The notes beneath the pieces were generated by a model. That model was not told the DNA's origin. It saw only the letters and a program-made list of their open reading frames with translations, and did no database searches. This document shows positions 1 to 12,264 of a stretch of 64,000 nucleotides of DNA, in pieces. Each line of letters starts with the position of its first letter. The stretch's first letter is position 1. The position numbers were made by a program, and so were the translations under genes. This DNA comes from an uncultured Pseudodesulfovibrio sp. Its GTDB lineage: Bacteria > Desulfobacterota > Desulfovibrionia > Desulfovibrionales > Desulfovibrionaceae. The DNA lies in assembly GCF_963675635.1 (NCBI RefSeq), contig NZ_OY776488.1, forward strand, positions 2,872,001 to 2,936,000. The letters run 5' to 3'.

Positions 1-582
1 GATAAGGAATCGGCCGTATTTGGTGTTTCGGGCATCAATAATGGAAACGACCCGGTCATCGGCGGTACGGAACTGACCGGAAAATTCTTTGGTCGAATAG
101 GAGAAATAGTCTCCCATCATGGCACGTCCAAAACGTGCTTCATGGCCGCGGTGAACAGTGAAATCCTTACGAATCACGATTTTTTTTGGTTTGCCGTCAT
201 CTTCAAGCTCTTCTTCCGGCGGCAACGTCTTGCGGGGGCTGATCTCAATCACATCCGGTTCCGGCTCGGGTGCCGGTTCAGGAGCGGGTTCCGGCTCCGG
301 GGGAGGTGGTAGTTCGTTCGCCAGGACCACGGTTTTGTCCATGGGGAGAGGTGCTGCAGCCGGCGGTTCTTTGAGATCAGCCAGCTCCGTCATAGGTTCA
401 GGAGCGGGTATTTTCTGCGGCTCCGGCATGGTGATGATTGGTTGCGGTTCTTCGACCTCGGTCAGGTCCACCTCCATGATATCCTCGGGCAGCAACGGTT
501 GAAGATCGACCGATTGCAGCAGCCCCACCACAAGAATTGCGTGGAAGAGGAGAGAGAGGAGCCAACTCAGGGCGTGTCGCAT
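1..582 (-). CDS. TonB/TolA-like energy transducer, C-terminus cut by window edge
   Basis: The reading frame starts at ATG 582 and runs off the left edge of the window. The N-terminus MRHALSWLLSLLFHAILVVG is a single membrane anchor. It is followed by an acidic, proline-rich stretch with Pro-Glu-Pro-Ala repeats at about residues 90-115, typical of TonB/TolA periplasmic spacers. The visible part after the spacer does not look like a standard TonB C-terminal domain. It lies 5 nt after the TolR-like gene on the same strand, so it should couple proton flow through the TolQR/ExbBD channel to the outer membrane. Whether it is TolA or TonB cannot be settled without the missing C-terminus. Confidence 0.7.
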   Translation of the reverse strand, partial: MRHALSWLLSLLFHAILVVGLLQSVDLQPLLPEDIMEVDLTEVEEPQPIITMPEPQKIPAPEPMTELADLKEPPAAAPLPMDKTVVLANELPPPPEPEPAPEPAPEPEPDVIEISPRKTLPPEEELEDDGKPKKIVIRKDFTVHRGHEARFGRAMMGDYFSYSTKEFSGQFRTADDRVVSIIDARNTKYGRFLI

Positions 583-587
583 GAGGA

Positions 588-1010
588 TTACTTTGTCTCT
601 TTTTTCGGATCAGCAGACTTCTCCGCCACGATACCCAGCCGGTCGATGCCTGCGCCTTTGATTTCACCCATAATCATGACCACGGTGCCATATGCCACGT
701 CTTTATCGGCGCGAAGGAAAAGCTGTTTTTTCTGTTTTGCGACCAATCGTTTCAGATGATCCTGCAATTCGTCCAGCCCCACTTGGTATTCGTCGAGAAA
801 TACTGTTCCGTCTTTCTTGATTGAGAGCACCAGATGCTCGGAGTCCTGCGGCAGGTTCTTGACCGTCTTGGTGATGGGTAGGTCTACTTCGACCCCCTGT
901 GTCATGAGTGGTGCCGTGACCATGAAAATAATCAGTAGCACCAGCATCACGTCCACGAAAGGCGTGACGTTGATCTCGTTGAGGAAGCCCCCGCCGGTCT
1001 TGATTGCCAT
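588..1010 (-). CDS. tolR: TolR/ExbD family biopolymer transport protein
   Basis: 140 residues, the usual TolR/ExbD length. There is a short cytoplasmic N-terminus, then one transmembrane helix at about residues 15-37 containing the family motif [17 protein letters not shown]. The Asp in this motif is the proton-carrying residue of ExbD/TolR. The C-terminal periplasmic domain is of normal size. The gene starts 8 nt after the TolQ-like gene ends and is followed at once by a TonB/TolA-like gene, giving a classical three-gene motor operon read on the minus strand. TolR is favoured over ExbD by the TolQ-like partner, but the two families are hard to tell apart by eye. Confidence 0.88.
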   Translation of the reverse strand: MAIKTGGGFLNEINVTPFVDVMLVLLIIFMVTAPLMTQGVEVDLPITKTVKNLPQDSEHLVLSIKKDGTVFLDEYQVGLDELQDHLKRLVAKQKKQLFLRADKDVAYGTVVMIMGEIKGAGIDRLGIVAEKSADPKKETK

Positions 1011-1018
1011 GGTCGCCC

Positions 1019-1723
1019 CTATCTCTTTTCCGTTTTGGAGGACCAGGTGATTTCACGTTCAGCCCGGTTCAGAAAAGCACCGGCGAAATCAATCATGCCG
1101 GTTTCGACTTCGTTCAGTTTGCCGAGGAAGTAATTGTAGAAAATGGTTGCCGGGATAGCGACCAGAAGGCCGATGGCCGTGGCGATAAGTGCTTCGGAAA
1201 TACCGGGGGCAACGGTTGCCAGGGCTGCAGACTGGGCGAGACCGATGGAGTGGAACGAATGCATGATGCCCCAGACCGTGCCAAACAGGCCGATGAACGG
1301 CGCCGCGTTTGCACAGGTGGCGAGGAAAGGAAGGTTGCGTGTCAAAATCCTCATTTCCTTGGTAATCCCCTGCTTGAGTACACGACGCAGAGTGTCCTTG
1401 ACGAGCAGCCGTTTACGTTCCTGGTCGACCTCTGCCTTTTCCAGCAGTCGGAATTCCTGTACGGCCAGGGTTGAAACCCGGGCTAGGGGGGAATGCTCTT
1501 TGTCTCCCAGTTTTTTGAGCCCGTTGGTCAGATCCTGGGCCCCCATAAAGGCGTCATACCCCTGCATGACTTTTTTCCGGGCCGAGCCAATGGTAAAAAA
1601 TTTGAAGAAGATGATGGTCCAACTCCATATGGACATCATGGCAAGGAAAATCATCACCAGCTTCACGGCAAGCGTTGCCCCTGACAAGAGAGTCAACATG
1701 TCGCTTTCAGGTAAAAAATTCAT
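1019..1723 (-). CDS. tolQ: TolQ/ExbB family proton channel protein
   Basis: 234 residues, matching the TolQ family. An N-terminal membrane helix at about residues 15-40 carries the TolQ-like segment [14 protein letters not shown] large cytoplasmic loop follows, then two helices near residues 135-160 and 175-205 with the signatures [17 protein letters not shown] and [21 protein letters not shown]. These are the conserved MotA/TolQ/ExbB channel helices. It is the first gene of the motor operon; with TolR it would use the proton gradient to support outer-membrane integrity or uptake. No unusual features were seen. Confidence 0.9.
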   Translation of the reverse strand: MNFLPESDMLTLLSGATLAVKLVMIFLAMMSIWSWTIIFFKFFTIGSARKKVMQGYDAFMGAQDLTNGLKKLGDKEHSPLARVSTLAVQEFRLLEKAEVDQERKRLLVKDTLRRVLKQGITKEMRILTRNLPFLATCANAAPFIGLFGTVWGIMHSFHSIGLAQSAALATVAPGISEALIATAIGLLVAIPATIFYNYFLGKLNEVETGMIDFAGAFLNRAEREITWSSKTEKR

Positions 1724-1997
1724 GGTGGTACCTACGGGGATTAGTGGTCAGTCGTTTGCTTTTTGCGAACCTTACGATGTCTGTAAACCCCGATAGCAAA
1801 GAATGCAAGGGGTAGTTCGGCTGGAAGGACTGTCTTTTCAGACGGTTGCAATTTGCTATCGTCGCAAGTGTATGAGTGCTTATGTCCTGTTGAGCTGTGA
1901 TAAATATTTGAAAAACCTTGTCGCAAAGATATGTTGCGCGTAAGAAATGGGGATAATTTTTAAAAACATCGTGTGCGCTGTTTGAGTGGAGGCGAAT

Positions 1998-4868
1998 TTG
2001 AAATTGTTGGTCTTGGCCGGAAAGAATGTGGAGTCGGCATCCATTATCCCTATGCTGCAGGGACATGATCATTCACTGGTTCATCTGGCATCTGTCTCGC
2101 GTGGGATTCGTCGTCTGGAAAAGCAGGAGACGGACTGTGTCATCCTTGTCCCAGACGAAGGGGATACCACTTGGGCTCGGGCGATTCGTCGTATCCGTAA
2201 GGAGTATGGGGTCCATGTCATTATCTTGATCGACGGGGAACATCAGGAAAAAGTCCTTTCTTTGGGGGGATTTGATTCTTTTCCCTATGATCACAGGATG
2301 CTGGGCAACATGTCCAGAAGCCTTCGACACTTGGAGAGCCAGTTGGCTCTGGAGAGACAGTTGGATCAAGAGCGAGCCCTTCATGAATGGATGGAGGAGA
2401 CAGATCGGCTCGGAAGTTGGGAAATGGACTCTCAGGGGCGGGTTCGGTGGTCAAAAGGTTTTCGTCGGATAATGGAACGAGGTTGTCACTCTCTTGATGA
2501 ATCATTCGATTCGATTCGGCCCTGTGTCCACCCTGAAGATGTTGAAGTGTTTGACCGGGCCAATGAAGCCACTTTTGAACAAGGATGGCCACTCGATTTC
2601 GAGTATAGAGTTGTTGGAAAAGATAATAAAATAAATTACCTGCATGTAAATCGAGAAATTGAACTGGATGACGCCGGCAAGATTCGTCGGGCGCACGGCA
2701 TGGCTCGGGACGTATCCCTCCAAAAGGAATTGGAGGAACTGCTTTTCCGCAGGGATGCCATTTTGCAGGTTTTGACGTCTTTTGCGGGTCGATTCTTGCG
2801 CAAGGCAGACTGGGAAGAAGGCATAAGCAATGCTCTCAATGAGTTGGGCAAGGTGGCGGATGTCACCAGAGTCTTTCTTTTCAGCAAGAACAACAACGAG
2901 TCCTCCGCCGAGACCCTGACGTTGAGCCATGAGTGGGTTGCTGAAGGAATCCCGAGCATTTCCGGAAAACCCGAGTTTATCAATCAAAGCTTCTCTCCTC
3001 AATATGATGCATGGCGTATACCGCTTCTCAGGCGCAAGATCATTTGCGGTCATGTCAAGGACTTTCGTAAAGGTGAACGGGCTTTTTTCGAAGCGACAGG
3101 AGCCAAATCCGTCATGGTCGTGCCGGTGTTTGCCGGGGATAGTTGGTGGGGCTTTTTGGGTTTTTCCGAACATCGGGAAGAACGGGACTGGCTCCCCGTG
3201 GAGATAGAATCCCTGACGCTTGCGGCTAATCTTTTCGGTTCGGCCATCTTCTATGGTCGCATGGGTGAAAAGTTGGTGTCCGCGAATCGGTCCGCAGAAG
3301 AGGCTTCTGCAATTGCGCTTGAGGCGAGCCTGTCCAAGTCCATGTTCCTGGCCAACATGAGCCATGAAATACGGACTCCCATCAGCGGGATTCTGGGCAT
3401 GGCCGAGATGGTGGTCACCACAGGCCTTACAGACGAGCAGCGGGAACATATGGACATGATTCGCGACGCCGCTCGCTCCTTGCTGAACATTGTCAACGAT
3501 ATCCTCGATATTTCAAAGATCGAGGCGGGCAAGATGGAACTCAAACCCGTGGATTTCGAGTTCCGGTCCGCACTTGAGACAAGCGTTCGGTCCTTTGGCC
3601 CGCAGGCCGATATAAACAATATCGTGTTTCGCTATTCTGTCAGCGAAGACGTGCCGATCATGCTTAACGGAGATTCCGATCGGGTGGGGCAGGTCTTATG
3701 GAATCTTTTGGGGAACGCCCTCAAATTCACGGAAAGAGGATTGGTTGAATTGACGGTTGATGCCACCTTGCGGGAAGCGGATCGAGTCTGCCTGCTGTTC
3801 AAGGTTCGGGACACTGGTGTGGGCATTTCTCAGGACAAGCTCGACAGTATCTTTGACAGCTTCACTCAGGCGGACAGTTCTCTTCGCAAGAAGCATCAGG
3901 GTACTGGCCTGGGGCTGACCATATCCCGGCAACTCGTCAATATGATGGGTGGAGAGATCGGCGTGGAGAGTGCCGTGGGATTTGGTTCCACTTTCCATTT
4001 CACGGCCTGGTTCGGTGTGGCAAAGGAACAGAAAGCGATAGAGCCGCTCAGGACTTCAACGCCAATGGCGCTGCATCTGAATATTTTGCTGGCCGAGGAC
4101 AACCCGTTGAATCGGAAGTATCTGACACATTTCCTTTCCATGTTCGGCCACACCATTACCACGGCGGAGAACGGTATCGAGGCGTTGAACATCCTTGAAA
4201 CAAAAGGAAAAAAAATCGACATTGTTCTCATGGATGTCCAAATGCCTGAAATGAGTGGCATCGAAGCCACTCAGGCTATCAGGGAGTCCGATGGAAAGCT
4301 GTATGATCGATCCATACCGATTATCGCTCTGACAGCCTACGCCATGAAGGGTGACAAGGAACGGATGCTGGCATCAGGCATGAACGATTATGTCAGTAAG
4401 CCTGTTGACATGCATGCGCTTTCGGACGCAATCGTTCGTTGTATGGGTAGCCGGCCTCCGCGAGAACGGGGTGGGGGGGCTGCCGCGGTCCAGACCCTTG
4501 AGGGCAGGACGGGCAAAGACGCCATCCCATTCACTCTTGATATGCAGGCTCTGATCAACAGGTTTGAAGGCAATATGACGTTGCTCAAGGATATTCTTGA
4601 TCTGTTCGTAGTCGAAGCTGAAGAAAAACTCACGAATCTTGATAAAGCTACTGGGATTCGTGATGCCAAGATGATGGGTGCTTCCCTGCACTCCATTACC
4701 AATATTGCCAGCCATGTGTTGGCTATGGAATTGGTCAAGAAATCAAGGGAATTAGAAAAGCGCTGTTATCTTGGTCAAGTGGACTCTGTGATAAGAGAAC
4801 TGGAACCGTTAAAGAATGGTTTCAAGAAACTGGTCAAGGCCGTGAGTGCCGAAGCTGTGAAGCTGTAA
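1998..4868 (+). CDS. Hybrid sensor histidine kinase with PAS, GAF, receiver and HPt domains
   Basis: About 956 residues. The order is a degenerate receiver-like N-terminus (about 1-115), a PAS domain (about 125-245), a GAF-like region (about 250-425), HisKA with FLANMSHEIRTPISGILGM (His near 455), HATPase (NLLGNALKFTE; GTGLGLTISRQL), a receiver (LLAEDNPLNR, phospho-Asp in VLMDVQMPEM) and a C-terminal HPt-like domain with LHSITN. No membrane segment is seen, so it is a soluble phosphorelay kinase. The HPt motif lacks the Lys usual after the His. GTGGAGG at 1986-1992 is best read as the ribosome binding site for a TTG start at 1998; a GTG start at 1986 is the alternative. Confidence 0.9.
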   Translation: MKLLVLAGKNVESASIIPMLQGHDHSLVHLASVSRGIRRLEKQETDCVILVPDEGDTTWARAIRRIRKEYGVHVIILIDGEHQEKVLSLGGFDSFPYDHRMLGNMSRSLRHLESQLALERQLDQERALHEWMEETDRLGSWEMDSQGRVRWSKGFRRIMERGCHSLDESFDSIRPCVHPEDVEVFDRANEATFEQGWPLDFEYRVVGKDNKINYLHVNREIELDDAGKIRRAHGMARDVSLQKELEELLFRRDAILQVLTSFAGRFLRKADWEEGISNALNELGKVADVTRVFLFSKNNNESSAETLTLSHEWVAEGIPSISGKPEFINQSFSPQYDAWRIPLLRRKIICGHVKDFRKGERAFFEATGAKSVMVVPVFAGDSWWGFLGFSEHREERDWLPVEIESLTLAANLFGSAIFYGRMGEKLVSANRSAEEASAIALEASLSKSMFLANMSHEIRTPISGILGMAEMVVTTGLTDEQREHMDMIRDAARSLLNIVNDILDISKIEAGKMELKPVDFEFRSALETSVRSFGPQADINNIVFRYSVSEDVPIMLNGDSDRVGQVLWNLLGNALKFTERGLVELTVDATLREADRVCLLFKVRDTGVGISQDKLDSIFDSFTQADSSLRKKHQGTGLGLTISRQLVNMMGGEIGVESAVGFGSTFHFTAWFGVAKEQKAIEPLRTSTPMALHLNILLAEDNPLNRKYLTHFLSMFGHTITTAENGIEALNILETKGKKIDIVLMDVQMPEMSGIEATQAIRESDGKLYDRSIPIIALTAYAMKGDKERMLASGMNDYVSKPVDMHALSDAIVRCMGSRPPRERGGGAAAVQTLEGRTGKDAIPFTLDMQALINRFEGNMTLLKDILDLFVVEAEEKLTNLDKATGIRDAKMMGASLHSITNIASHVLAMELVKKSRELEKRCYLGQVDSVIRELEPLKNGFKKLVKAVSAEAVKL

Positions 4869-4949
4869 CTTCCGTTGCAATTCGTTTCCTGAACACGTAG
4901 GCTCTGTCGATATTTTTCATTCTGGAAAAGGTCACGCAGGAGGTGGAGA

Positions 4950-5627
4950 ATGCTGGTCAGAGATTGGATGACAGTCAATGTCATTTCCCTGGGGGTGAAT
5001 TCGTCCGTTCTGGACGCTGCTGAATTTCTGCGTGAGAAGAACATCCGACAATTTCCTGTCATCGACAGCCAGGGCAAGCTGGTCGGGATTGTATCCGACC
5101 GTGACATCCGCGACGCCATGCCGTCAAAATTCATTCCCGGCGATCTCGTAACCGAACACGGAGGTGGGCTTTATACCCTGACCGCCAGCGACATCATGAC
5201 TTCGGACCCGATTAGCATTCATTCGGATGCCGCTATGACCGAGGTGGCCGAGATTCTTGTGAAAAACAAGGTTGGCGGGCTGCCTGTGGTAGACGGAGGA
5301 CAGTTGAAGGGCATCATCACCCAGGCAGATGTGCTTCGGTTCCTGTGTACGGCGTCAGGTTCTTTGCGGGGTGGGGCGCAGTTTGCGATCCGTATGGATG
5401 GGCGCCCGGAGCTTTTGGCCGAATTGCTGTGCGAAATAAGGAGCGTGGGAATAATATTCACCAGCGTATTCACGGCGCATGATCCTGTTCAATCCGGGTT
5501 TACCAATGCCTATGTCACCGTAGCAGACATGGGTGACATGTCTGTGGAAGAGATCGTGGGTATTCTTCAGGAAAAATACGAACTCCTTTTCTACGTGGTC
5601 GAGGGCGTGACCGTTGATATGGAATAA
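4950..5627 (+). CDS. CBS-pair protein with C-terminal ACT-like domain (AcuB type)
   Basis: 225 residues. Two CBS motifs are visible: MLVRDWMTVNVISL...QFPVIDSQGKLVGIVSDRDI at residues 1-55 and IMTSDPISI...GGLPVVDGGQLKGIITQADV at about 78-130. The C-terminal 80 residues read as an ACT-like ligand domain. Proteins of this build resemble AcuB and bind adenine nucleotides or related ligands to tune a partner. The start has a good GGAGGTGGAGA ribosome site just upstream. It follows the hybrid kinase by about 80 nt on the same strand and ends at a strong bidirectional terminator. A close paralogue lies at 22483-23157. Confidence 0.87.
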   Translation: MLVRDWMTVNVISLGVNSSVLDAAEFLREKNIRQFPVIDSQGKLVGIVSDRDIRDAMPSKFIPGDLVTEHGGGLYTLTASDIMTSDPISIHSDAAMTEVAEILVKNKVGGLPVVDGGQLKGIITQADVLRFLCTASGSLRGGAQFAIRMDGRPELLAELLCEIRSVGIIFTSVFTAHDPVQSGFTNAYVTVADMGDMSVEEIVGILQEKYELLFYVVEGVTVDME

Positions 5628-5651
5628 CTTTTTTTGATTGGATCAAAACGC

Positions 5652-5689
5652 AAAAAGCCCCGTTCGAACACGTTCGAACGGGGCTTTTT
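5652..5689. terminator. Bidirectional terminator between convergent genes
   Basis: An 18-bp perfect inverted repeat with a 2-nt loop, bounded by A5 on the left and T5 on the right. It separates the CBS-ACT gene (plus) from the receiver gene (minus). The symmetric A/T tails allow it to work in both directions. Confidence 0.93.
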
Positions 5690-5701
5690 ATTGCAATTCT
5701 A

Positions 5702-6070
5702 TCAATCTGCTAGCGCTTCATTGACCACGCGTATCAGCTTGCGGGTATCAATGGGTTTGGTGAAGGTGTCGACCACATCATAGACTTTTGCCAGTTCGAC
5801 AATGGCTTCTGGATTGAACGCCTCGCCACCGGAGATCGCGATGAATTTGTGGGAGCTGTCAGCCTTGATGAGCTCTCCCATAACTTGAAGGCCTCCCTTC
5901 TTTGGCAGAAAAATATCAATAATGGAGAGGTCTATTCGGGTGTCCTGGCAGATATGAATAGCCTCTTCGCCGTCAACGGCTTCAACGACGTTGTATCCCT
6001 CTGCTTCGAGTACTGACTTGAGTAACTCTCGGATCATAGGGGCGTCATCGACGACAAGTATGGTTTTCAT
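5702..6070 (-). CDS. Single-domain response regulator (CheY-like)
   Basis: 122 residues, a stand-alone receiver. It shows TILVVDDAPMIRELL at the N-terminus with the acidic pair, the phospho-Asp in DLSIIDIFLPKKGG near residue 52, and the Lys in TFTKPID near 105. There is no output domain. The start lies 1 nt after the stop of the hybrid kinase upstream, with AAGGAG inside the kinase 3' end, so the two are translationally linked. It probably accepts phosphate from that kinase's HPt domain or acts as a diffusible partner. Confidence 0.92.
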   Translation of the reverse strand: MKTILVVDDAPMIRELLKSVLEAEGYNVVEAVDGEEAIHICQDTRIDLSIIDIFLPKKGGLQVMGELIKADSSHKFIAISGGEAFNPEAIVELAKVYDVVDTFTKPIDTRKLIRVVNEALAD

Positions 6071-6071
6071 C

Positions 6072-8519
<2,448 letters not shown>

Positions 8520-8691
8520 AGCTCCCCTGAGCTTTCTCTGTGTGTGAAAGAATTTCGATATGATAAACAATATGAGAACATCAAATCATGGTCAATGATA
8601 AAGCTTTTCCTCTTGATGCAGCACTACGTATTCCGGCAGGGTTGCGATTTTCGGGGGTTTCCGTATCGTGGCTTCGGTCAGGAGGAGAGAT

Positions 8692-9561
8692 ATGGACTAC
8701 CAGGGGATGATCATACGTCCTCCCAGTGAAGCCGGGAGCATACTGCTGCAGGTTACTCTTGGGTGTTCGCACGGAAAATGCGCCTTTTGCGGTGCGTATC
8801 TGGATAAACCGTTTGGCATAAAAGATCGTGAAACAGTCCGTCGGGACATTGAGTTTGCCTCCATGAACTGTCAAAGGCAGCGGCGGCTCTTTTTGTGTGA
8901 CGGCGATGCTATGATCCTCCCGCATGAAAGGCTGACGGATATCCTTCGGCAGGTTCGGAAAAGTCTGCCATGGGTTACACGTGTGGGCGTGTATGCCAAT
9001 GCCAAGAGCCTTGAACGCAAGTCTGATTCCGAACTTTGCGAACTGCGGGAACTGGGGTTGGGGATCGTTTACATGGGGCTGGAATCAGGTGACGATTATA
9101 TCCTCAAGGCAATGAATAAGAATGGAGACTCTGCGTACATAGTGTCTCAGGGGCGTCGCGTGCGAGAGGCCGGGTTCAAACTCAATGTGACCGTTATCAA
9201 TGGATTGGGCGGCGTGGAACGCTCATCCGTTCATGCCCGTGAAACGGCGCGCGCCCTGAGTGAAATGGACCCGGATCAGATCGGGGCACTCAGCCTGATG
9301 CTGGTGCCGGGAACGCCGCTGCATGGGCAATGGGAGCGCGGTGAGTTTGCATTGCCTGATGCTTCAGGCATGTTGACCGAGATTCGAGAGATGCTGTCCG
9401 GGTTGAACCTGACTCGCGGCCTGTTCCTTGCGAATCATGCTTCAAATTATCTTCCGCTCAAGGTTCGGCTGCCATCGGGCAAACAGGCGGCTCTGGAACG
9501 TATTGATCTGGCCTTGTCAGGCAAGGCCTCTTTGACGCCAGAATCGTTGCGCCGCCTTTGA
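8692..9561 (+). CDS. Radical SAM protein of unknown substrate
   Basis: About 289 residues. The [4Fe-4S]-binding cysteines sit in TLGCSHGKCAFCGAY near residues 24-36, spaced C-x4-C-x2-C rather than the textbook C-x3-C-x2-C. Downstream are radical SAM core elements, such as GLGIVYMGLESGDDYILK and NVTVINGLGG. The protein resembles the HemN/Elp3-like COG1032 group with the GCSHNRCTFC signature, whose substrates are not defined. AGGAGGAG lies just before the ATG at 8692, so the eight upstream codons are not used. It is transcribed divergently from the hybrid kinase and convergently with the amidohydrolase. Confidence 0.85.
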   Translation: MDYQGMIIRPPSEAGSILLQVTLGCSHGKCAFCGAYLDKPFGIKDRETVRRDIEFASMNCQRQRRLFLCDGDAMILPHERLTDILRQVRKSLPWVTRVGVYANAKSLERKSDSELCELRELGLGIVYMGLESGDDYILKAMNKNGDSAYIVSQGRRVREAGFKLNVTVINGLGGVERSSVHARETARALSEMDPDQIGALSLMLVPGTPLHGQWERGEFALPDASGMLTEIREMLSGLNLTRGLFLANHASNYLPLKVRLPSGKQAALERIDLALSGKASLTPESLRRL

Positions 9562-9568
9562 GTTCCCG

Positions 9569-10771
9569 TCATTCAATGAATTCACCATCCTTGATAACCT
9601 GCAACGGGCTATTCAGACATTCCAGGCTGAGAGCGGGGTTGCCCTGTGTCACGATCATGTCTGCAACCATTCCCGGAAGCAGCCTTCCCCGGTCGGTAAA
9701 ACCGCACGCTGCGGCAGAGCCTTGGGTTGCGGCCCTCATGACATCAAGAGGCGACATGCCTGCTTTGCACAGCAGGCGCATCTCGCGGGACGACATGCCT
9801 GCATCCGTTCGCCTGTAGGGATAGTCGTTGCCGACAGCAATACGTCCACCCATGGCATGGAAAGTCCGGACAGGTTCGAAAAGGGCTGCCCCCTGCCACG
9901 GCGAACGGCTCAAGACATCCAAAGTGGGCGTCAGCACGATATCTTCCTGTTTCATGCGTTCCAACAAAGAGATATATTGAGCGATCGGCTGTTTGTCTTC
10001 AGTGAGAATGGAGCGGATTTGTCCATGGGTGTGCCATCGATGCGGGACGTGTTCTATCGAATGGACTCCGGCATTCAAAGCCGGTTCCAGACCGGAGAAA
10101 TCTTCCACATGACATCGGACTGTCAGGCCGAGCTTGCGGGCTGTATTGCAGATGGTTGCGGCCGTTCGGGCGTCGAATACAGGCCATGGTTCGGGTAGAG
10201 GCCCGGGCTCAAAAGAAATTTTGATCATAGTTGCGCCCTGCCCGGCCAGCATGGTCACCGCTTCGCGAGCCTCTGGGGGGGAGTTCACGATCAGGGCATA
10301 TTTGTGGTCATGGACAGGAAGCGGATACCCTCCGGGCGGGGTGAGCATGGGGCCGGTGAATCTTGCTGTGGCTGTGGTGCTCGGCGGAGACTCTGCCAGC
10401 AGGGGCATGGCCTCCATGGGTGATCCAACGTCACCGACGGCTGTAACGCCCCTCTTCAACCATCGTTTCCGTCGGTCCCCCGGAGCATGGATTCGGTGGC
10501 AATGGGCGTTGATAATACCAGGAAGAATAGTCGAGTCCGCAAAGTGCAGTACGGGACGATCCCTGATGGCATCGACAGGAACAATGTTTTCGATAAGCCC
10601 TTGGTGTATCAGGACTGCATGATCGTTGAGAGGGAGAGAACCTTCGCCTGTGAAAATACGTGCGGCAATGGCTGTCTTCCCCTTGGACATGGCGTCTGCC
10701 AGGGTTGGAAACGCAGGAGTGGCCCCGAGACCGATCAGCGAAAAGAGGAACTCGCGTCGGGTGAAGGACAT
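9569..10771 (-). CDS. Tat-exported amidohydrolase family protein
   Basis: 400 residues. The N-terminus SFTRREFLFSLIGLGATPAF is a twin-arginine signal, so export in folded, metal-loaded form is expected. The body is an imidazolonepropionase/prolidase-like amidohydrolase: metal-binding HxH in INAHCHRIH near residue 92, His in the middle region (VRCHVEDF; HSIEHVPHRWH), a terminal Asp in AVGNDYPYR, and the closing GRLLPGMVADMIVTQGNP typical of this superfamily. It would hydrolyse a cyclic amide, amidine or dipeptide in the periplasm; the substrate cannot be named. It stands alone between convergent and co-directional genes. Confidence 0.85.
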   Translation of the reverse strand: MSFTRREFLFSLIGLGATPAFPTLADAMSKGKTAIAARIFTGEGSLPLNDHAVLIHQGLIENIVPVDAIRDRPVLHFADSTILPGIINAHCHRIHAPGDRRKRWLKRGVTAVGDVGSPMEAMPLLAESPPSTTATARFTGPMLTPPGGYPLPVHDHKYALIVNSPPEAREAVTMLAGQGATMIKISFEPGPLPEPWPVFDARTAATICNTARKLGLTVRCHVEDFSGLEPALNAGVHSIEHVPHRWHTHGQIRSILTEDKQPIAQYISLLERMKQEDIVLTPTLDVLSRSPWQGAALFEPVRTFHAMGGRIAVGNDYPYRRTDAGMSSREMRLLCKAGMSPLDVMRAATQGSAAACGFTDRGRLLPGMVADMIVTQGNPALSLECLNSPLQVIKDGEFIE

Positions 10772-10791
10772 GGTGAAGAAACCGATCCTGT

Positions 10792-12042
10792 TTATTTTCC
10801 GGAGGTTGAAGTAGCAAAGAAGGTGTCAGCCCAGGTGAAGGCATGTTGATAGCTGACAGCAACGGTTCCGGGGAGCAGGTTCAACGCCTTGGCACGCTTT
10901 CCGACTTCTTCCCAGTCTGATTCCTCAATGGCTTTGGCCAAATCAATCCATGGGGAATATTTGGTCTTTTTGTTACACAGGGTGGCTTTGATTTCCTTGT
11001 CCACCGGAAGATGATCGGTAATTTCTTTCATGGGAATGTTGAGCATGGCGTCCAGCAGGGAGAAGAGCCCGACCATGAAGAGCTTGTCAGATTCATTTTC
11101 GTAGCCGCTTCCCAGAGCTGCTGTTTCAAAGAGCTTGGCTCGGTGTGCGGACAGGTATGCGAGTTCCATGGTTTTTTCTGAGGGAGCGAGGTCTGTGAGA
11201 ATGATGAGTCTGAGCCAGTTGCGGATAGGCTTCCATCCTGTCAGAACAACGGCCTGTTTGATGGATGTTACCGTGGTGGCAAAGCTGAAATTCGCGGAGT
11301 TGAGAAAGTTGAGTAAACGGTAGCTGATTGCCACGTCTGCTTCGATGGCCGGAGCCAGTGCGTCAAAATCAGGCTCGTCTTTTTCGATAATTTCGAAAAG
11401 CTTGAGACGTGTCATTTTGGAGGAATTGATTTTTCGGCCTGTTTCGATCAAGGGTTTCTTGAAGAAAAAGCCATGGAACAGGGTGAACCCGGCCCCTTTA
11501 GCCTTTTTCAGGTCTTCGTTGGTTTCAACTCGTTTGGCGATTATTCTGGATGGACCATATTTTTTGCTCTGCGTGACAATGGCCTGGAGGTCAGCTTCAT
11601 CCTTGTCTTTCATGTCGATGATCAATGTGTCGGCCAGTTCTGTCAGACGTTCACAGCCCGGTTTCCCTTCAAAGTTGTTGATGGCGAACTCATACCCGTC
11701 AATCAGCAGATCGCCGAGGGCGACGATAAGGGTGTCATCGGGGTCGGTCATTTCTTCGAGGATAATCATGGTCTTGTCCCAAGGGACTGCATAGGGGACG
11801 CCTCGAATGACGGCCTCAGGGGTAAAATGGATCAAGAGTCGGGCCTGATTGCCACACGCACCCCCGCAGAGGGGAAGGTTGGCTACGAGATTCATGGTGG
11901 CTTCGGAGTTGTCTGCAAATATGGCTCGAGAGGCATCTTCGCTGTCCCTGAAAAGCATCATGTAGCCCCAGGTTTCGTTGTTCGCGTCGAAGATGGGTTG
12001 TCGAGCCATAAAGACGGATTCGTAGGTGCTTTCCTTACCCAT
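10792..12042 (-). CDS. EAL-HDOD domain signalling protein (YuxH-like)
   Basis: About 416 residues. The N-terminal half starts VFMARQPIFDANNETWGYMML and reads as a YuxH-type EAL domain lacking the catalytic EAL triad (there is MLFRDS instead), so c-di-GMP hydrolysis is unlikely. The C-terminal half is an HDOD domain (AISYRLLNFLNSANFSFATTV; LTGWKPIRNWLRLII). Such proteins act as protein-interaction adaptors in motility and stress signalling. The start chosen at 12042 has GGAG six bases upstream, giving MGKESTYESV; the longer frame from 12102 lacks a ribosome site. Confidence 0.87.
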   Translation of the reverse strand: MGKESTYESVFMARQPIFDANNETWGYMMLFRDSEDASRAIFADNSEATMNLVANLPLCGGACGNQARLLIHFTPEAVIRGVPYAVPWDKTMIILEEMTDPDDTLIVALGDLLIDGYEFAINNFEGKPGCERLTELADTLIIDMKDKDEADLQAIVTQSKKYGPSRIIAKRVETNEDLKKAKGAGFTLFHGFFFKKPLIETGRKINSSKMTRLKLFEIIEKDEPDFDALAPAIEADVAISYRLLNFLNSANFSFATTVTSIKQAVVLTGWKPIRNWLRLIILTDLAPSEKTMELAYLSAHRAKLFETAALGSGYENESDKLFMVGLFSLLDAMLNIPMKEITDHLPVDKEIKATLCNKKTKYSPWIDLAKAIEESDWEEVGKRAKALNLLPGTVAVSYQHAFTWADTFFATSTSGK

Positions 12043-12264
12043 TATCATCTCCTTCGGACTGGCTTCGTATTTTGCGATGTTTCTGCACAGAGACCCTCTC
12101 AATAGATAGATAGTCGTGTCTGCTGTGTTTCGTCAACAACTTGAGTTGGGAAGAAATGCAGTGCTGTTCAGAACAGTGGGTTTGTTCTTCCCTCTTTGGG
12201 CCGAGTGTATTATGTGAACCTTGACTCTCCAACACGACAGAAACAGCCATGAGTGAGGTATAAT

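Noticed and set aside
158-502. Ser/Gly-rich plus-strand ORF
   Set aside because: It is antisense to the Pro/Glu-rich TonB/TolA-like spacer; the composition is a mirror of that repeat.
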